From: an uncultured Lachnospiraceae bacterium
GTDB taxonomy: Bacteria; Bacillota; Clostridia; Lachnospirales; Lachnospiraceae
Length of the DNA stretch: 64,000 bases
Assembly (NCBI GenBank): GCA_910587765.1
Contig: CAJUNR010000013.1
Location: 1-64,000, forward strand
Direction: 5' to 3'
This document shows, piece by piece, positions 7,385-16,462 of this stretch. How positions within the stretch are numbered: position 1 is the stretch's first letter; each line of letters begins with the position of its first letter. The translations under genes and the position numbers were made by a program. The notes beneath the pieces were generated by a model. That model was given only the letters and a program-made list of their open reading frames with translations, made no database searches and was not told the origin of the DNA.

Positions 7385-9766
7385 ATGATGGTTGCGGAGA
7401 GGATTCTGGAGGCGGCGTTTTCCGGAATATGGGAGATGAGCATGACGGCCGGGTATTGTATTGCGGCGGTGCACCTGCTCCGTCTTGTACTGCACAGAGT
7501 TCCCAGGAAATATCTGTATGCCCTGTGGCTGGTGGTTGCTTTTCGTCTGGTCTGCCCGGTATCGGTAAATACGGAGTTCAGTCTGTTTAACTTGCGTCTT
7601 TTTGCCGGAGAGGCGCCGGTATCGGCGGACGGTTACGCGGGGGACGGCGGAATACAGGATCGGGATTATGAGGCGGACATGCCGGCGCAGGATGCCGGGG
7701 AAGCACATTTTCAGGAAACCGCCCGGTTCGTTCCGGGGGAGGCGGCAGGCGCGGCAAGCCGTCTGCGGCGGGATGCCGGGGAAGGAAGGCTTGCGGAGGC
7801 AGGATTTCGGGAGGCAGGGAAATATATATGGGCGGCGGGAGTGCTGGCATTTGCGCTTTATTTTGCGGTCAGTATGGCAAAGATGCGCCGCGGAGTACGT
7901 TCTGCCGTGCGGCTGGGGCCAAGCGGCGAAGAGACAGAGCAGTATCCCGGTTTTGAGGAGGCGCGCGTCCGGATCTGTGAGTGCGGTGGTCTCTCCTCGC
8001 CGTTTGTGATGGGGATTTTCCGCCCCTGTATCTATCTACCCAGTGGTCTTACCGCAGAGCAGAGGGAAATGGTGCTGCTCCACGAACAGTGCCATATCCG
8101 CAGGAAGGATCATCTGGTAAAATACTTGTCCTTTGGGCTTCTGGCGCTGTACTGGTTCCACCCGCTTGTGTGGGCGGCCTGGTTCGGCATGTGCCGGGAT
8201 ATGGAGATGAGCTGCGATGAAAAGGTGCTGGAGCTTTTGGGCGGAAAACGCCGGAAGGCGTATACCCGGACGCTGCTGGAACTGGCGTCGGAGAGAGGAG
8301 AACCGTGCGGGGTTCCTCTGGCCTTCGGCGAACTGGATGTGAAAAAGCGGATCCGGCATGCGCTGAGTTTCCGAAAACCGGCGGTGTGGGTCGCGGTGAC
8401 GGCGGTCAGTGCGGTCGTGCTGGCTCTGGTTCTTCTGGGAACGGACGGAGCCGAAGACGGGGGCGGAGCGGCCGGAGATTCTTTGCGGGAGGAGGATGAA
8501 GGACAGAGCCTGGCCAGGAAGCTGTATGAGGCCCGGAATCCGTACGTGGGAGACGCTCCCGCAAACGGACGGCTGATCGGTGCGATCGGCGAGGTGTTTC
8601 CGGATTCGGTGGTGGCAAATACGGCGTTCAAGACGGAGCTGCAGACCTCGGAAGAGCCGTATGAGTTCTGTTTCCGGCTGATTAAAGAGCCTCCGGAGTC
8701 GGGTCTTATGAAAGAAATGGAGGATCTGGACATGACGGACGCGGCCGTGCTGATGCTGGCGCTGACGGATAATCTGGGCGTGGTGCGGTGGTCGTATGAG
8801 ACGGAGGAGGGAGAAGTGCTTCCGGGCGGCGGTTCTCTGGATGCGGCTGGCGCGGCCAGGTGGTGCGGCTCGGAGGATGTCCGGGAGTTTGCGGTTTCTG
8901 CAGAGGGCGTACAGTGTCTGCTGGATCGGATCGAGAGTCTGGATGTCCGTCCGTGGGACAGCAGTTATGCCTTTATGAGCTGGTATGCGGCGCTTCCGGA
9001 AGAACTGTATGAGCAGGCGGTTCCCATTGATGAGGAAACCGACGAGGCCCGAGAGGGAGCGGAACCGCGTATGTATCTTCTGGCCCGGACAGAAGACGGT
9101 ACGGTAAGTGTCTACGGGTGCCGCTGCTACCGCTATGGGGACAGAGGAATCACCGTTGTTTACCGGGGTGCGGACGGGGAAAACCATTACAGCTATATGG
9201 ACGAGTGCTATTGGGGAGGAAAGCTGTCGGATTCGGGGACGGAAGTGTGTGCGGCGGACTATGATCAGGACGGGCGCAGGGAGATCGCGCTCCGGCGGGT
9301 GACGGCCGCCGGGCGGGGAGGCCGCACGGAACGGCTGAGCCTGTATGAGATCGGGAGCGACGAGACGTTGACATGCGCCGGCGTCTGCACGGAAGAGAAC
9401 TACAGGGAGGAGATCGACCGATGCGTGACTGCGGTTGTGGACAGCGGGAACTTGCAGGTACAGGTCGTGAGGCGGGCGCAGGAGGATGCCGGGGAGGAGC
9501 CGTCCCTGGAACCGATTCTGACGATTCCTTATGAGGAAGGACAGCAGATTCTGGGCGTGCATTTTGACGGGGACGTCCGCTTCCTGCTGGGAGACGAGAT
9601 CTGGCTGGAGACTACGGTCGGTCTGAGCCTGAAGGATTTTCCGGGTATCTGGTACGGGCACGAGGAGGAAGAGCGGGAGAGGAAACTCCGTTTCCGGGTA
9701 ATTTATGAAGCGTCCGCCGATGCGGCGGAGGGACGGCTTGTGCTGGCGGGTCCGCAGACGCCGTAA
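7385..9766 (+). CDS. M56 (BlaR1-like) membrane metallopeptidase with DUF4825 and long extracytoplasmic region
   Basis: A 793-residue protein. Residues 1-60 hold the first hydrophobic segments, with another near 150-165. The cytosolic M56 peptidase domain follows with zinc motif HEQCH and the downstream EMSCDE glutamate, then membrane segments around 250-270 and 335-355. After residue 375 comes a DUF4825-type stretch (ARKLYEARNPYVGD) and about 400 further residues with no recognised beta-lactam-binding SxxK/SxN/KTG set. It is likely a signal-transducing protease that cleaves the repressor encoded downstream; the ligand is unknown. AGGAGG lies 10-13 bases before tandem ATGs. It is longer than classical BlaR1 (about 600 residues). 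Confidence 0.8.
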   Translation: MMVAERILEAAFSGIWEMSMTAGYCIAAVHLLRLVLHRVPRKYLYALWLVVAFRLVCPVSVNTEFSLFNLRLFAGEAPVSADGYAGDGGIQDRDYEADMPAQDAGEAHFQETARFVPGEAAGAASRLRRDAGEGRLAEAGFREAGKYIWAAGVLAFALYFAVSMAKMRRGVRSAVRLGPSGEETEQYPGFEEARVRICECGGLSSPFVMGIFRPCIYLPSGLTAEQREMVLLHEQCHIRRKDHLVKYLSFGLLALYWFHPLVWAAWFGMCRDMEMSCDEKVLELLGGKRRKAYTRTLLELASERGEPCGVPLAFGELDVKKRIRHALSFRKPAVWVAVTAVSAVVLALVLLGTDGAEDGGGAAGDSLREEDEGQSLARKLYEARNPYVGDAPANGRLIGAIGEVFPDSVVANTAFKTELQTSEEPYEFCFRLIKEPPESGLMKEMEDLDMTDAAVLMLALTDNLGVVRWSYETEEGEVLPGGGSLDAAGAARWCGSEDVREFAVSAEGVQCLLDRIESLDVRPWDSSYAFMSWYAALPEELYEQAVPIDEETDEAREGAEPRMYLLARTEDGTVSVYGCRCYRYGDRGITVVYRGADGENHYSYMDECYWGGKLSDSGTEVCAADYDQDGRREIALRRVTAAGRGGRTERLSLYEIGSDETLTCAGVCTEENYREEIDRCVTAVVDSGNLQVQVVRRAQEDAGEEPSLEPILTIPYEEGQQILGVHFDGDVRFLLGDEIWLETTVGLSLKDFPGIWYGHEEEERERKLRFRVIYEASADAAEGRLVLAGPQTP

Positions 9767-9872
9767 CCGGCGGGAATCCGCAGGGACGGCGCGGCGCAGA
9801 AAGCGCCGGCAAATCTTTCCGGCAGACGGCTGGTAAGAGGAAGAACGCAACAACAGCAGCGAGGAAAAAGAC

Positions 9873-10232
9873 ATGAAAGAATACAGATTATGCAACAGTG
9901 ATTATCGTTTTATGACGATTGTGTGGGATCACGAGCCGGCAGGCTCGGGGGAGCTGGTCCGGCTCTGTCAGGAAGAGCTTGGGTGGAAGAAATCCACGAC
10001 ATACACACAGATCAAGAGACTCTGCGAGAAAGGGCTTCTGAAAAACGAAAAGGCGGTGGTGGAGTCGCTGGTGACGAGGGAGGAAGTGCAGGCGCAGGAA
10101 TCGGACGCTTTTGTAGAGCGGACGTTCAACGGCTCGCTTCCCGCGTTTTTAACCGCGTTTCTGGGCGGGAGGAAACTGTCGGCAAAAGAGGCGCAGGAGC
10201 TCAAAAAGCTGATTGACGAATATCAGGAATAA
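9873..10232 (+). CDS. BlaI/MecI/CopY family transcriptional repressor
   Basis: A 119-residue winged-helix repressor. SDYRFMTIVWDHEPAGSGELV and the recognition region KKSTTYTQIKRLCEKGLL match the family, with a C-terminal dimerisation helix pair. It sits 106 bases downstream of the M56 protease gene, which is the expected proteolytic partner; the order (sensor first) is opposite to many BlaI-BlaR1 operons. The likely target is the palindrome at 7255-7299. A GAGGAAAAAG site precedes ATG 9873. Confidence 0.88.
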   Translation: MKEYRLCNSDYRFMTIVWDHEPAGSGELVRLCQEELGWKKSTTYTQIKRLCEKGLLKNEKAVVESLVTREEVQAQESDAFVERTFNGSLPAFLTAFLGGRKLSAKEAQELKKLIDEYQE

Positions 10233-10310
10233 AAGCGCATGGTTTCCGTTTGGCAGAATCCGGGGTTCGGGCATATGATAAAGGGAAGTATTCCATGGAG
10301 GTAAAATACG

Positions 10311-10841
10311 ATGGCAATGGATTTTGACCCGTTTGGCTGGAACCGCAGGCCGGTCTATCTGTCGGTGAGCGGCGTCATCACACAGATGCAGATGATGTCG
10401 GCCAACGGAAGCGGATACGGCGGATGTACGCAGATGATTACCGTTGAGGATGAGGAAGGAAGAGAGACGCATTTCTTCGTGAATGGCAATACCTATGTGG
10501 TGGGGTTTGAAACTCTCTATGAGACGATGCCGGTGACGGTATTCTACAGCGGCAGCCAGGCGGCTCCGCTGATCTACCCGCCGCAGTTCGTGGCTGCGGT
10601 AGTAGCGCCCAGAGTGGAAGGACAGATGGTGACGGTAGCGTATTTCAACAATGTGCTGCTGGCGGCGGATCAGTCGCTGAAGCTGAATCTGTCCAACGCC
10701 ACGGAGGTGGTCACGCGCAATAACCAGACGTTCTACGGCAATCCGGGCGGAAATACGCTGGTCGTACTGTACAGCTCGACTACAAGAAGCGTGCCCCCGC
10801 AGACGACCCCGGACAAGGTGATCGTTCTGTGCGGACAGTAA
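10311..10841 (+). CDS. hypothetical protein with internally duplicated beta-rich domain
   Basis: 176 residues, no signal peptide or membrane segment. The two halves resemble each other: residues about 18-95 end with MPVTVFYSGSQAAPLIYPPQFVAAVV, and residues about 105-175 end with NTLVVLYSSTTRSVPPQTTPDKVIVL. This suggests two copies of a small beta-barrel-like unit. I do not recognise a named family and assign no function. GGAGGT precedes ATG 10311. The next gene is convergent. Confidence 0.7.
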   Translation: MAMDFDPFGWNRRPVYLSVSGVITQMQMMSANGSGYGGCTQMITVEDEEGRETHFFVNGNTYVVGFETLYETMPVTVFYSGSQAAPLIYPPQFVAAVVAPRVEGQMVTVAYFNNVLLAADQSLKLNLSNATEVVTRNNQTFYGNPGGNTLVVLYSSTTRSVPPQTTPDKVIVLCGQ

Positions 10842-10859
10842 CCGGCGTTATGCGCTGAG

Positions 10860-10917
10860 ACGGAAAAGAAGGAGGCGGGCGCCCGCCCGAAAAGAAGCGG
10901 AGCGTCTGCCTCCTTCT
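10860..10917 (-). terminator. terminator of the beta-CASP metallo-hydrolase gene
   Basis: A 10-bp stem AGAAGGAGGC/GCCTCCTTCT encloses a GC-rich inner hairpin. On the minus strand it is followed by a T-rich tail (TTTTCC). It may also stop the convergent plus-strand gene. Confidence 0.65.
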
Positions 10918-10931
10918 GATGCGGACAGAAA

Positions 10932-12527
10932 CTATCTGTCCCACTTGTCGCACAGCGAGTGGATCTGGTTGGTGAATTTGGTCAGGTCTTTGTTGGCGCC
11001 GCCTTCGTTGCGGTAGATAACCTGAATCAGGCGCTTTCCCGCTTCCAGAAGTCTTGTGAAGACGTCGGATTTGCGTTTGGCGGCGGGCTTCTCCGCGGCA
11101 ACCGGGACAGGCGTGCCTTCTTTGAGCCATACGCCCTGCGCCAGATCGTAGAGACTTCCGCTGAACGGCGCGCAGGCCGGAATCTGATGTTCCTCATTCA
11201 GGCAGGCGGTAAATTCCTCACAGGTTTCGTCTTCCCCGTGGACGACGAATACCATCTGCGGGGCAGGCGAGAACGCCTTGATCCATTTGAGCAGGCCGTC
11301 CTTGTCCGCGTGTCCGCTGATGCCGACCAGCTTGAGGATCTCGGCCTTGACCTCGATAGTCTCGCCGAAGAGCTTGACGTATTCCGCGCCTTCCAGAATG
11401 TTCCGGCCGAGCGTTCCGATGGCCTGGAAGCCCACAAAGAGAACCGTACATTCCGGACGCCACAGATTGTGCTTCAGATGGTGCTTGATTCGTCCCGCCT
11501 CGCACATGCCGGAGGCGGAGATGATCACCTTGGGCTGCGCGTCGAAATTGATGTTTTTAGAATCATCGCTGGACACGGCCAGATGAAGATTGGGGAAACG
11601 AATCGGGTTGACGCCCGCGTTGATCAGCGCCATCGCTTCCTCGTCGAAGCACGCCCGGAAATTCTTGCTGAAAATGGAGGTCGCCTCGATGGCCAGCGGA
11701 CTGTCGACGTAGACCGGGAAATCCATTCCCACCAGATTGCGTTCCTTGATCTCGCGGATGAAATAGAGCAGCTCCTGCGTGCGCCCGACGGCAAAGGAGG
11801 GGATGACCAGATTGCCGCCCCGGCCCAGAGTCCGCCGGATGACATCCGCCAGCTCGCTGACGTGGTCGGGCGGCGCGTTGTGCAGACGGCTGCCGTAAGT
11901 AGATTCCATGACGACATAATCGGCGGTGTCCGTGTACTGCGGATCTTTGATCAGAGGACGGTTGGTATTGCCCACGTCGCCGGAGAATACGATCTTCCTG
12001 TTGACGCCGTCCTCCTCGATCCAGATCTCTATGGAGGCGGAACCGAGGAGATGTCCTACGTCGCGGAACCGGACCTGGATTCCCGGACAGAGATCGATCT
12101 TCTGTTCATAGCCGCACGGGTGAAAGAGGCTGATGGCGCCGAGTGCATCGGCCATCGTATAGAGCGGTACATATTCTTCGCCGCCGGCCCGCCGGGCTTT
12201 CCGGTTGCGCCATTCCGCCTCAAATTCCTGGATGTGCGCACTGTCGCGCAGCATGATGTTGCACAGGTCGTTCGTGGAGAACGTGGAGATGATCTCTCCC
12301 TTAAAGCCGTTCTTGTACAGGACGGGGAGCCGTCCGGAATGGTCGATGTGCGCATGCGTCAGAAGAACGAAGTCAATCAGATGGTCCGGGACGGGAATAT
12401 CCTGATTCACATAGACGTCCTTTCCCTGTTCCATACCGCAGTCAACGAGAATGTGTTTTCCGCAGGCTTCCAGATAGTGGCAGCTTCCGGTCACTTCGTG
12501 GTCGGCGCCTACAAATCCAAGTTTCAT
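10932..12527 (-). CDS. beta-CASP metallo-beta-lactamase fold RNA-processing hydrolase
   Basis: 531 residues. Metal-binding motifs of the fold are present: HAHIDHSG (motif 2), DVGHLLGSAS and SGDVGN (motifs 3-4). The beta-CASP insert follows, with the VIPSFAVGRTQELLY segment, and the C-terminal RMMBL block GISGHADKDGLLKWI. Relatives are CPSF73-like or RNase J-related nucleases acting on RNA in the cytosol. A basic tail of about 60 residues (PAAKRKSDVFTRLLEAGKR) follows the catalytic core. AAAGGGGG precedes the ATG. Divergent from the methyltransferase gene. Confidence 0.88.
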   Translation of the reverse strand: MKLGFVGADHEVTGSCHYLEACGKHILVDCGMEQGKDVYVNQDIPVPDHLIDFVLLTHAHIDHSGRLPVLYKNGFKGEIISTFSTNDLCNIMLRDSAHIQEFEAEWRNRKARRAGGEEYVPLYTMADALGAISLFHPCGYEQKIDLCPGIQVRFRDVGHLLGSASIEIWIEEDGVNRKIVFSGDVGNTNRPLIKDPQYTDTADYVVMESTYGSRLHNAPPDHVSELADVIRRTLGRGGNLVIPSFAVGRTQELLYFIREIKERNLVGMDFPVYVDSPLAIEATSIFSKNFRACFDEEAMALINAGVNPIRFPNLHLAVSSDDSKNINFDAQPKVIISASGMCEAGRIKHHLKHNLWRPECTVLFVGFQAIGTLGRNILEGAEYVKLFGETIEVKAEILKLVGISGHADKDGLLKWIKAFSPAPQMVFVVHGEDETCEEFTACLNEEHQIPACAPFSGSLYDLAQGVWLKEGTPVPVAAEKPAAKRKSDVFTRLLEAGKRLIQVIYRNEGGANKDLTKFTNQIHSLCDKWDR

Positions 12528-12570
12528 ATAATACCCCCTTTATAAAAAAATCATCCGTTTATTTGCTTCT

Positions 12571-12599
12571 ATCATACCAAGTTATCAGAGAATAATCAA
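12571..12599 (-). promoter_or_regulatory. promoter of the beta-CASP hydrolase gene
   Basis: Minus strand: TTGATT, 17-bp spacing, TATGAT; 44 bases before the start codon. Confidence 0.6.
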
Positions 12600-12629
12600 T
12601 CGAATCTTTTTTCAAATCTTTTCCCGGGC

Positions 12630-12658
12630 TTGTGAACTTTTCCCGTACATGATAGAAT
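12630..12658 (+). promoter_or_regulatory. promoter of the methyltransferase gene
   Basis: TTGTGA, 17-bp spacing, TAGAAT; 40 bases before the start codon. Confidence 0.5.
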
Positions 12659-12698
12659 GAAGCGGCGGACAGGCAGGTCCGCTCAAAGGAGAAAAATG

Positions 12699-13562
12699 AT
12701 GTTTATAGCAGAGAACTGGAACGATTATGAGGTGATTGATACTTCCCGCGGAGAAAAACTGGAGAGGTGGGGCAGCTATCTTCTGGTGCGTCCGGATCCG
12801 CAGGTAATCTGGGACACGCAGAAAAAACATCCGGGCTGGCAGAAGAGGAACGGGCACTATCACAGGAGCGCAAAAGGCGGAGGAGAGTGGGAATTTTTTG
12901 ATCTGCCCAGGCAGTGGCAGATCTCCTATCCCCGTCTGGGCCTGACCTTTAACCTGAAACCTTTCAGCTTTAAGCATACCGGGCTCTTTCCGGAGCAGGC
13001 GGCCAACTGGGACTGGTTTTCGGAGCGGATCCGCAGCGCCGGCCGCCCGGTAAAAGTGCTGAATCTGTTTGCCTATACCGGGGGAGCCACGCTGGCGGCG
13101 GCAGCGGCGGGAGCGTCGGTCACCCATGTGGACGCCTCCAAAGGAATGGTCGCGTGGGCGAAAGAGAACGCCAGAAGTTCGGGACTTGAGGAGGCCCCGA
13201 TACGGTGGCTGGTGGACGACTGCCAGAAGTTTGTGGAGCGGGAGATCCGCAGAGGCAACCATTATGACGCCGTTATCATGGATCCGCCGTCCTATGGACG
13301 CGGTCCCAAAGGCGAGATCTGGAAGATTGAGGACGCGATTCACCCGCTTGTGAAACTGTGCGCGAAGCTTCTGAGCGCACAGCCCCTTTTCTTCCTGATC
13401 AATTCCTACACGACCGGGCTTCAGCCGGCCGTTCTCGCCTATCTTCTGGGCAGCGAACTCGGCGGACAGGGCGGGTCTGTGGACGCGCAGGAAGTAGGGC
13501 TTCCGGTCAGCGAGAGCGGGCTGGTCCTCCCGTGCGGAGCCAGCGGGCGGTGGGAGAGATAG
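12699..13562 (+). CDS. class I SAM-dependent methyltransferase, RlmI/RlmK-like
   Basis: 287 residues. The SAM-binding motif is NLFAYTGGATLAAAAAG with the acidic VTHVDAS following, and the catalytic-type motif IV is MDPPSYGRGPKGEIW. The layout matches 23S rRNA cytosine/guanine methyltransferases of the RlmI family but lacks an N-terminal PUA domain, so the RNA target is uncertain. AAAGGAG lies 7 bases before ATG 12699 (4 before ATG 12696). It has its own promoter. Confidence 0.85.
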   Translation: MFIAENWNDYEVIDTSRGEKLERWGSYLLVRPDPQVIWDTQKKHPGWQKRNGHYHRSAKGGGEWEFFDLPRQWQISYPRLGLTFNLKPFSFKHTGLFPEQAANWDWFSERIRSAGRPVKVLNLFAYTGGATLAAAAAGASVTHVDASKGMVAWAKENARSSGLEEAPIRWLVDDCQKFVEREIRRGNHYDAVIMDPPSYGRGPKGEIWKIEDAIHPLVKLCAKLLSAQPLFFLINSYTTGLQPAVLAYLLGSELGGQGGSVDAQEVGLPVSESGLVLPCGASGRWER

Positions 13563-13692
13563 AATCCGCAGCCGTCTGCATATTTTACAGAAGTTTCACA
13601 GTCTCATAAGTATATTTTCCTGATTTTGGGAATATATATGTAAGGAATGGTTTTTTGCCGTTCGATCATAAGAATCAGGAGAAAACAGGTTT

Positions 13693-14187
13693 ATGAGACG
13701 TTTATGTAAATGGTCCGCGCTCGGTATCTGCGGGCTGCTGGCGCTTCTGACGGTGCTGCTGGCGCTTCCGGGGCTTGTGGGGATCCATCCGCTGCTCGTG
13801 CAGAGCGGGAGCATGGATCCGGACTATCCGGCGGGCAGCGTGATCTACGTGAAACAGGCGGAGGCGGCGGAACTTGCGGAGGGGATGGTCGTGACCTTTT
13901 ATCTGCCGGATGAGGAGACGATGATCACGCACCGGATTGTCCGGGTGGATGCGGACCGGGAAGAGATTTATACAAAAGGAGACGCCAACGAGCTGGAGGA
14001 CAGTGCGGCCACGCCGTTTTCCCGGGTTGTGGGAACGCCGGTGTTCTGCATTCCCTGTCTTGGATATCTGGCGGGTTATCTGGCCAGCGGAGCAGGGAAA
14101 GTAGGGATTGTCCTGCTGGTGGTGCTGGTCTGTCTGCTGTCCTGGATGGAAGGGACGCTTCTGCAGGAGGAGGCCGGGGAGGCGTGA
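13693..14187 (+). CDS. signal peptidase I, SipW/ER type
   Basis: 164 residues with an N-terminal membrane anchor (LGICGLLALLTVLLALPGLVG), the catalytic serine in QSGSMDP, and the histidine in MITHRIV instead of the usual bacterial lysine, which marks the SipW/archaeal class. KGDANELED is the family box D, and a C-terminal membrane segment follows. It overlaps the next gene (GTGA), whose product looks like a SipW-dependent secreted protein, so the pair probably acts together at the membrane. Confidence 0.9.
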   Translation: MRRLCKWSALGICGLLALLTVLLALPGLVGIHPLLVQSGSMDPDYPAGSVIYVKQAEAAELAEGMVVTFYLPDEETMITHRIVRVDADREEIYTKGDANELEDSAATPFSRVVGTPVFCIPCLGYLAGYLASGAGKVGIVLLVVLVCLLSWMEGTLLQEEAGEA

Positions 14188-14789
14188 GGAGAAGAAAGCT
14201 TCTGGCTGCGGGAGGACTTTGCTGTATCGCGCTGGCGCTGGGGATCGGGTGCAGCTTTTACCGGTTCTGGAAGCAGAGAGAGGTTATGAGCGCGGCGTCC
14301 ATGGAACCGGTCCGTCTTGCCGTGTGTTTTCTGGAAAGCGGCGAGGACTGCGGCGCAGAGCAGATCACAGGGCTCCTGCCGGGAGAGACCGTGGAGCGCG
14401 GGACGGCGGTGCTTCTGGATGAATCTTCTCCGGAAGCCTATATCCGGGTGGAACTTGCCTTCGGAGGAAGCCTGGGAGAACAGCCGGGAGAGCGGGACGA
14501 AGAGCGCCGGGAGCGCATGGACAGGATCCGGAAACTGCGGGACGGGATCGCTCTCACAGACGGCTGGCTCTGGGGAGAAGACGGATACGTTTATTATCAG
14601 AAGAAAGTGACGCCGGGAAGCATGATCCCGGTGTATGACCGGGTGACGATACCGGAAGACTGGGACAGCGGCGTCGCGGAAGAGGTCTTTACGATCGAGC
14701 TTCTGGCGGAAGCGGTGCGGTCGGAGCATCTGGAGCCCTGGCTTGTACAAGGACAGGCCGTCTTAAACTGGGAGCAGGATTCCCGGTAA
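14184..14789 (+). CDS. candidate SipW-dependent secreted protein (TasA/camelysin-like)
   Basis: 201 residues starting at a GTG that overlaps the sipW-like stop. The N-terminus RRRKLLAAGGLCCIALALGIG is a signal sequence or anchor. The body has an AYIRVELAFG stretch and a C-terminal beta-rich half (EEVFTIELLAEAVRS) like TasA/CalY-type proteins. Overall identity to that family is not obvious, and the assignment rests largely on pairing with the SipW-type peptidase. GGAGGAGG lies about 10 bases upstream. Confidence 0.6.
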   Translation: MRRRKLLAAGGLCCIALALGIGCSFYRFWKQREVMSAASMEPVRLAVCFLESGEDCGAEQITGLLPGETVERGTAVLLDESSPEAYIRVELAFGGSLGEQPGERDEERRERMDRIRKLRDGIALTDGWLWGEDGYVYYQKKVTPGSMIPVYDRVTIPEDWDSGVAEEVFTIELLAEAVRSEHLEPWLVQGQAVLNWEQDSR

Positions 14790-14833
14790 AAACAGCCGCC
14801 GGAACCTTCTGCAAAGAGGGGTTCCGGCGGCTG
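14788..14833 (-). terminator. intrinsic terminator of the MFS gene
   Basis: A perfect 14-bp stem (14793-14806 with 14820-14833), with TTTTT on the minus strand at 14788-14792. Confidence 0.85.
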
Positions 14834-14848
14834 AAAAACCGTCAGGCT

Positions 14849-16078
14849 TTATTTGGATTCATTTTGAACGACTTTGCTCAGGACAAAGGAAAGTACGATA
14901 CAGAGAGCGGCAGCGACCATCGCGTAAGCCCAGGTCATGTTGTAGCCGGTTCTTCCGTAGTTATCCATCCAGCTTCCAACGAGGGTATACATGAACATGT
15001 CCGGCATGTATCCGAGGGCGGAGGAGATACCGGATACACGGCCGCTGAGTTCCAGCGGAATGCCGGCATCCTGATGGACGGCAAAATACTGGCTGCGGAC
15101 CGCATAGATGAACACCAGTCCGAGGAAGAAGTTTGCAATCACCGCTCCGCATAAGGAAGCGTTTCCCGGAAGCACGATGTAGATGCCGAAGGATGCGATC
15201 AGGCCGATGCAGCCGCCGACGAGGACTTTGATCCGGGAGTGCAGTTTATCCGCAAGGAAACCGCCGATAATACCGCCGGCGCCCTGAAGGAGGTAGCGGA
15301 TTCCGCCTAAAGTAGCGGCTGAGGTGGCTGTCAGCCCGTAGAACTGCTGCGCATAGGTGGTCACATATCCGATCAGGCCGTACACGCTGTAGGCGGTGAA
15401 AATGATACCTACCAGGATCCATACTTTGGGGATCAGCAGGCATTTGAACAGTCCTTTGGTCACTTCGATGACCGATTCGCCGTGCTCTTCCTTTTTGGTA
15501 TCCTCAATGAAGATGAAATTCAGGACGCCGATAATGATCACGACGATGGAGCAGAAGCGGATGGCTGCGGAAGCGCCGGCCACTTCATTGGTATAGCGGG
15601 CAAAAGCAGCGGTCATACCGAAAACCAGCAGGGCGTTCAGGATACCGCGGAGACCTTCCTGCAGTCCGAACAGACGTCCCTGCTCCTCTTCCGTGCCGAG
15701 CATACGGGTCGCTTTGATGCAGGCCGACCAGTAAGTAATGATGGTGGAAATACCCATCAGGATGAAGATCAGCCGGCTGACGTTATAGCCGGGGAAGGTC
15801 GAGAACCATAATCCGAGCACGCCCGTTGCCAGGAAGGAGAACGTAAGCAGCTTTCTGGCGGAAAACTTGTCGGCGATCGCACCGCCGATGAAATAAGAAA
15901 AGGTCGCCATCGTTGCGTATCCGGAGGACAGCATACCCATCTGCGCGTTGGTCAGTCCCATTGCGTTCTGAATCGGTACGTAGAAAGTCTCACGGATGTA
16001 AGGTAACTGGAAGATGATGCCGGCGCCGGCTGCCAGAAGGAGCAGCGTGCCGTATTTTTTGATAAAAGCCTTGTCCAT
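14849..16078 (-). CDS. MFS transporter in the GlpP-like regulon
   Basis: A 409-residue major facilitator protein with 12 predicted hydrophobic segments and the loop 2-3 motif GGAIADKFSARK; a second half motif GGFLADKLHSRIK follows. The substrate cannot be read from sequence. Its leader carries the same CAGTTAC/GTAAC plus terminator arrangement as the divergent oxidase-Etf operon and the SDR-kinase operon, so it likely imports the compound that these enzymes use. AAGGAGGG precedes the ATG. Confidence 0.87.
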   Translation of the reverse strand: MDKAFIKKYGTLLLLAAGAGIIFQLPYIRETFYVPIQNAMGLTNAQMGMLSSGYATMATFSYFIGGAIADKFSARKLLTFSFLATGVLGLWFSTFPGYNVSRLIFILMGISTIITYWSACIKATRMLGTEEEQGRLFGLQEGLRGILNALLVFGMTAAFARYTNEVAGASAAIRFCSIVVIIIGVLNFIFIEDTKKEEHGESVIEVTKGLFKCLLIPKVWILVGIIFTAYSVYGLIGYVTTYAQQFYGLTATSAATLGGIRYLLQGAGGIIGGFLADKLHSRIKVLVGGCIGLIASFGIYIVLPGNASLCGAVIANFFLGLVFIYAVRSQYFAVHQDAGIPLELSGRVSGISSALGYMPDMFMYTLVGSWMDNYGRTGYNMTWAYAMVAAALCIVLSFVLSKVVQNESK

Positions 16079-16183
16079 AACAAGTAAACCCTCCTTAAAG
16101 TGAAATAGATGTTGAGTTCCGTCCGCATGCTGCAGTCATATGTCCGGAATCAGAAAATGGGTGAAGAAGCGCTTCTCCCTGCA

Positions 16184-16275
16184 TAAAAAAAGAGAGAAAT
16201 AATGCCGCCTGGCGTTACTTCTCTCTACTCTCTGGTAACTGGCTTTATCATAAATTATGTGTGGAAAAAAGTCAA
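16184..16275 (-). promoter_or_regulatory. promoter and antitermination leader of the MFS gene
   Basis: Minus strand: TTGACT (16275-16270), 17-bp spacing, TATGAT (16252-16247). CAGTTAC (16241-16235) and GTAAC (16218-16214) can pair around a purine-rich loop. GTAAC is also within the left arm of a terminator hairpin (16226-16211 with 16206-16191) followed by seven Ts. Confidence 0.7.
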
Positions 16276-16350
16276 CAGAAAATGATTGAAAAGAAAAAAC
16301 ATGTGAGAAATGCACAAAAACAGGCGGCGAAAAATATGAAATATCCACAA

Positions 16351-16462
16351 TTGACAAATGGCGGTCCGGCGGTTAAACTAAAGGCAGTTACCGAAAGAGA
16401 CGATAAGAGAAAAGTAACGGACAGGCATATTCTGTGCCTGTTTGAGTTGCTTTTCTTTTTTT
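16351..16462 (+). promoter_or_regulatory. promoter and antitermination leader of the oxidase-Etf-glpP operon
   Basis: TTGACA (16351-16356), 17-bp spacing, TAAACT (16374-16379), then CAGTTAC (16385-16391) and GTAAC (16414-16418). The terminator hairpin runs from 16410 to 16454 (AAAAG.AAC...CAGGCA/TGCCTG...GTT.CTTTT) followed by a long T-tract. GTTAC/GTAAC pairing would compete with the terminator. Confidence 0.7.
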
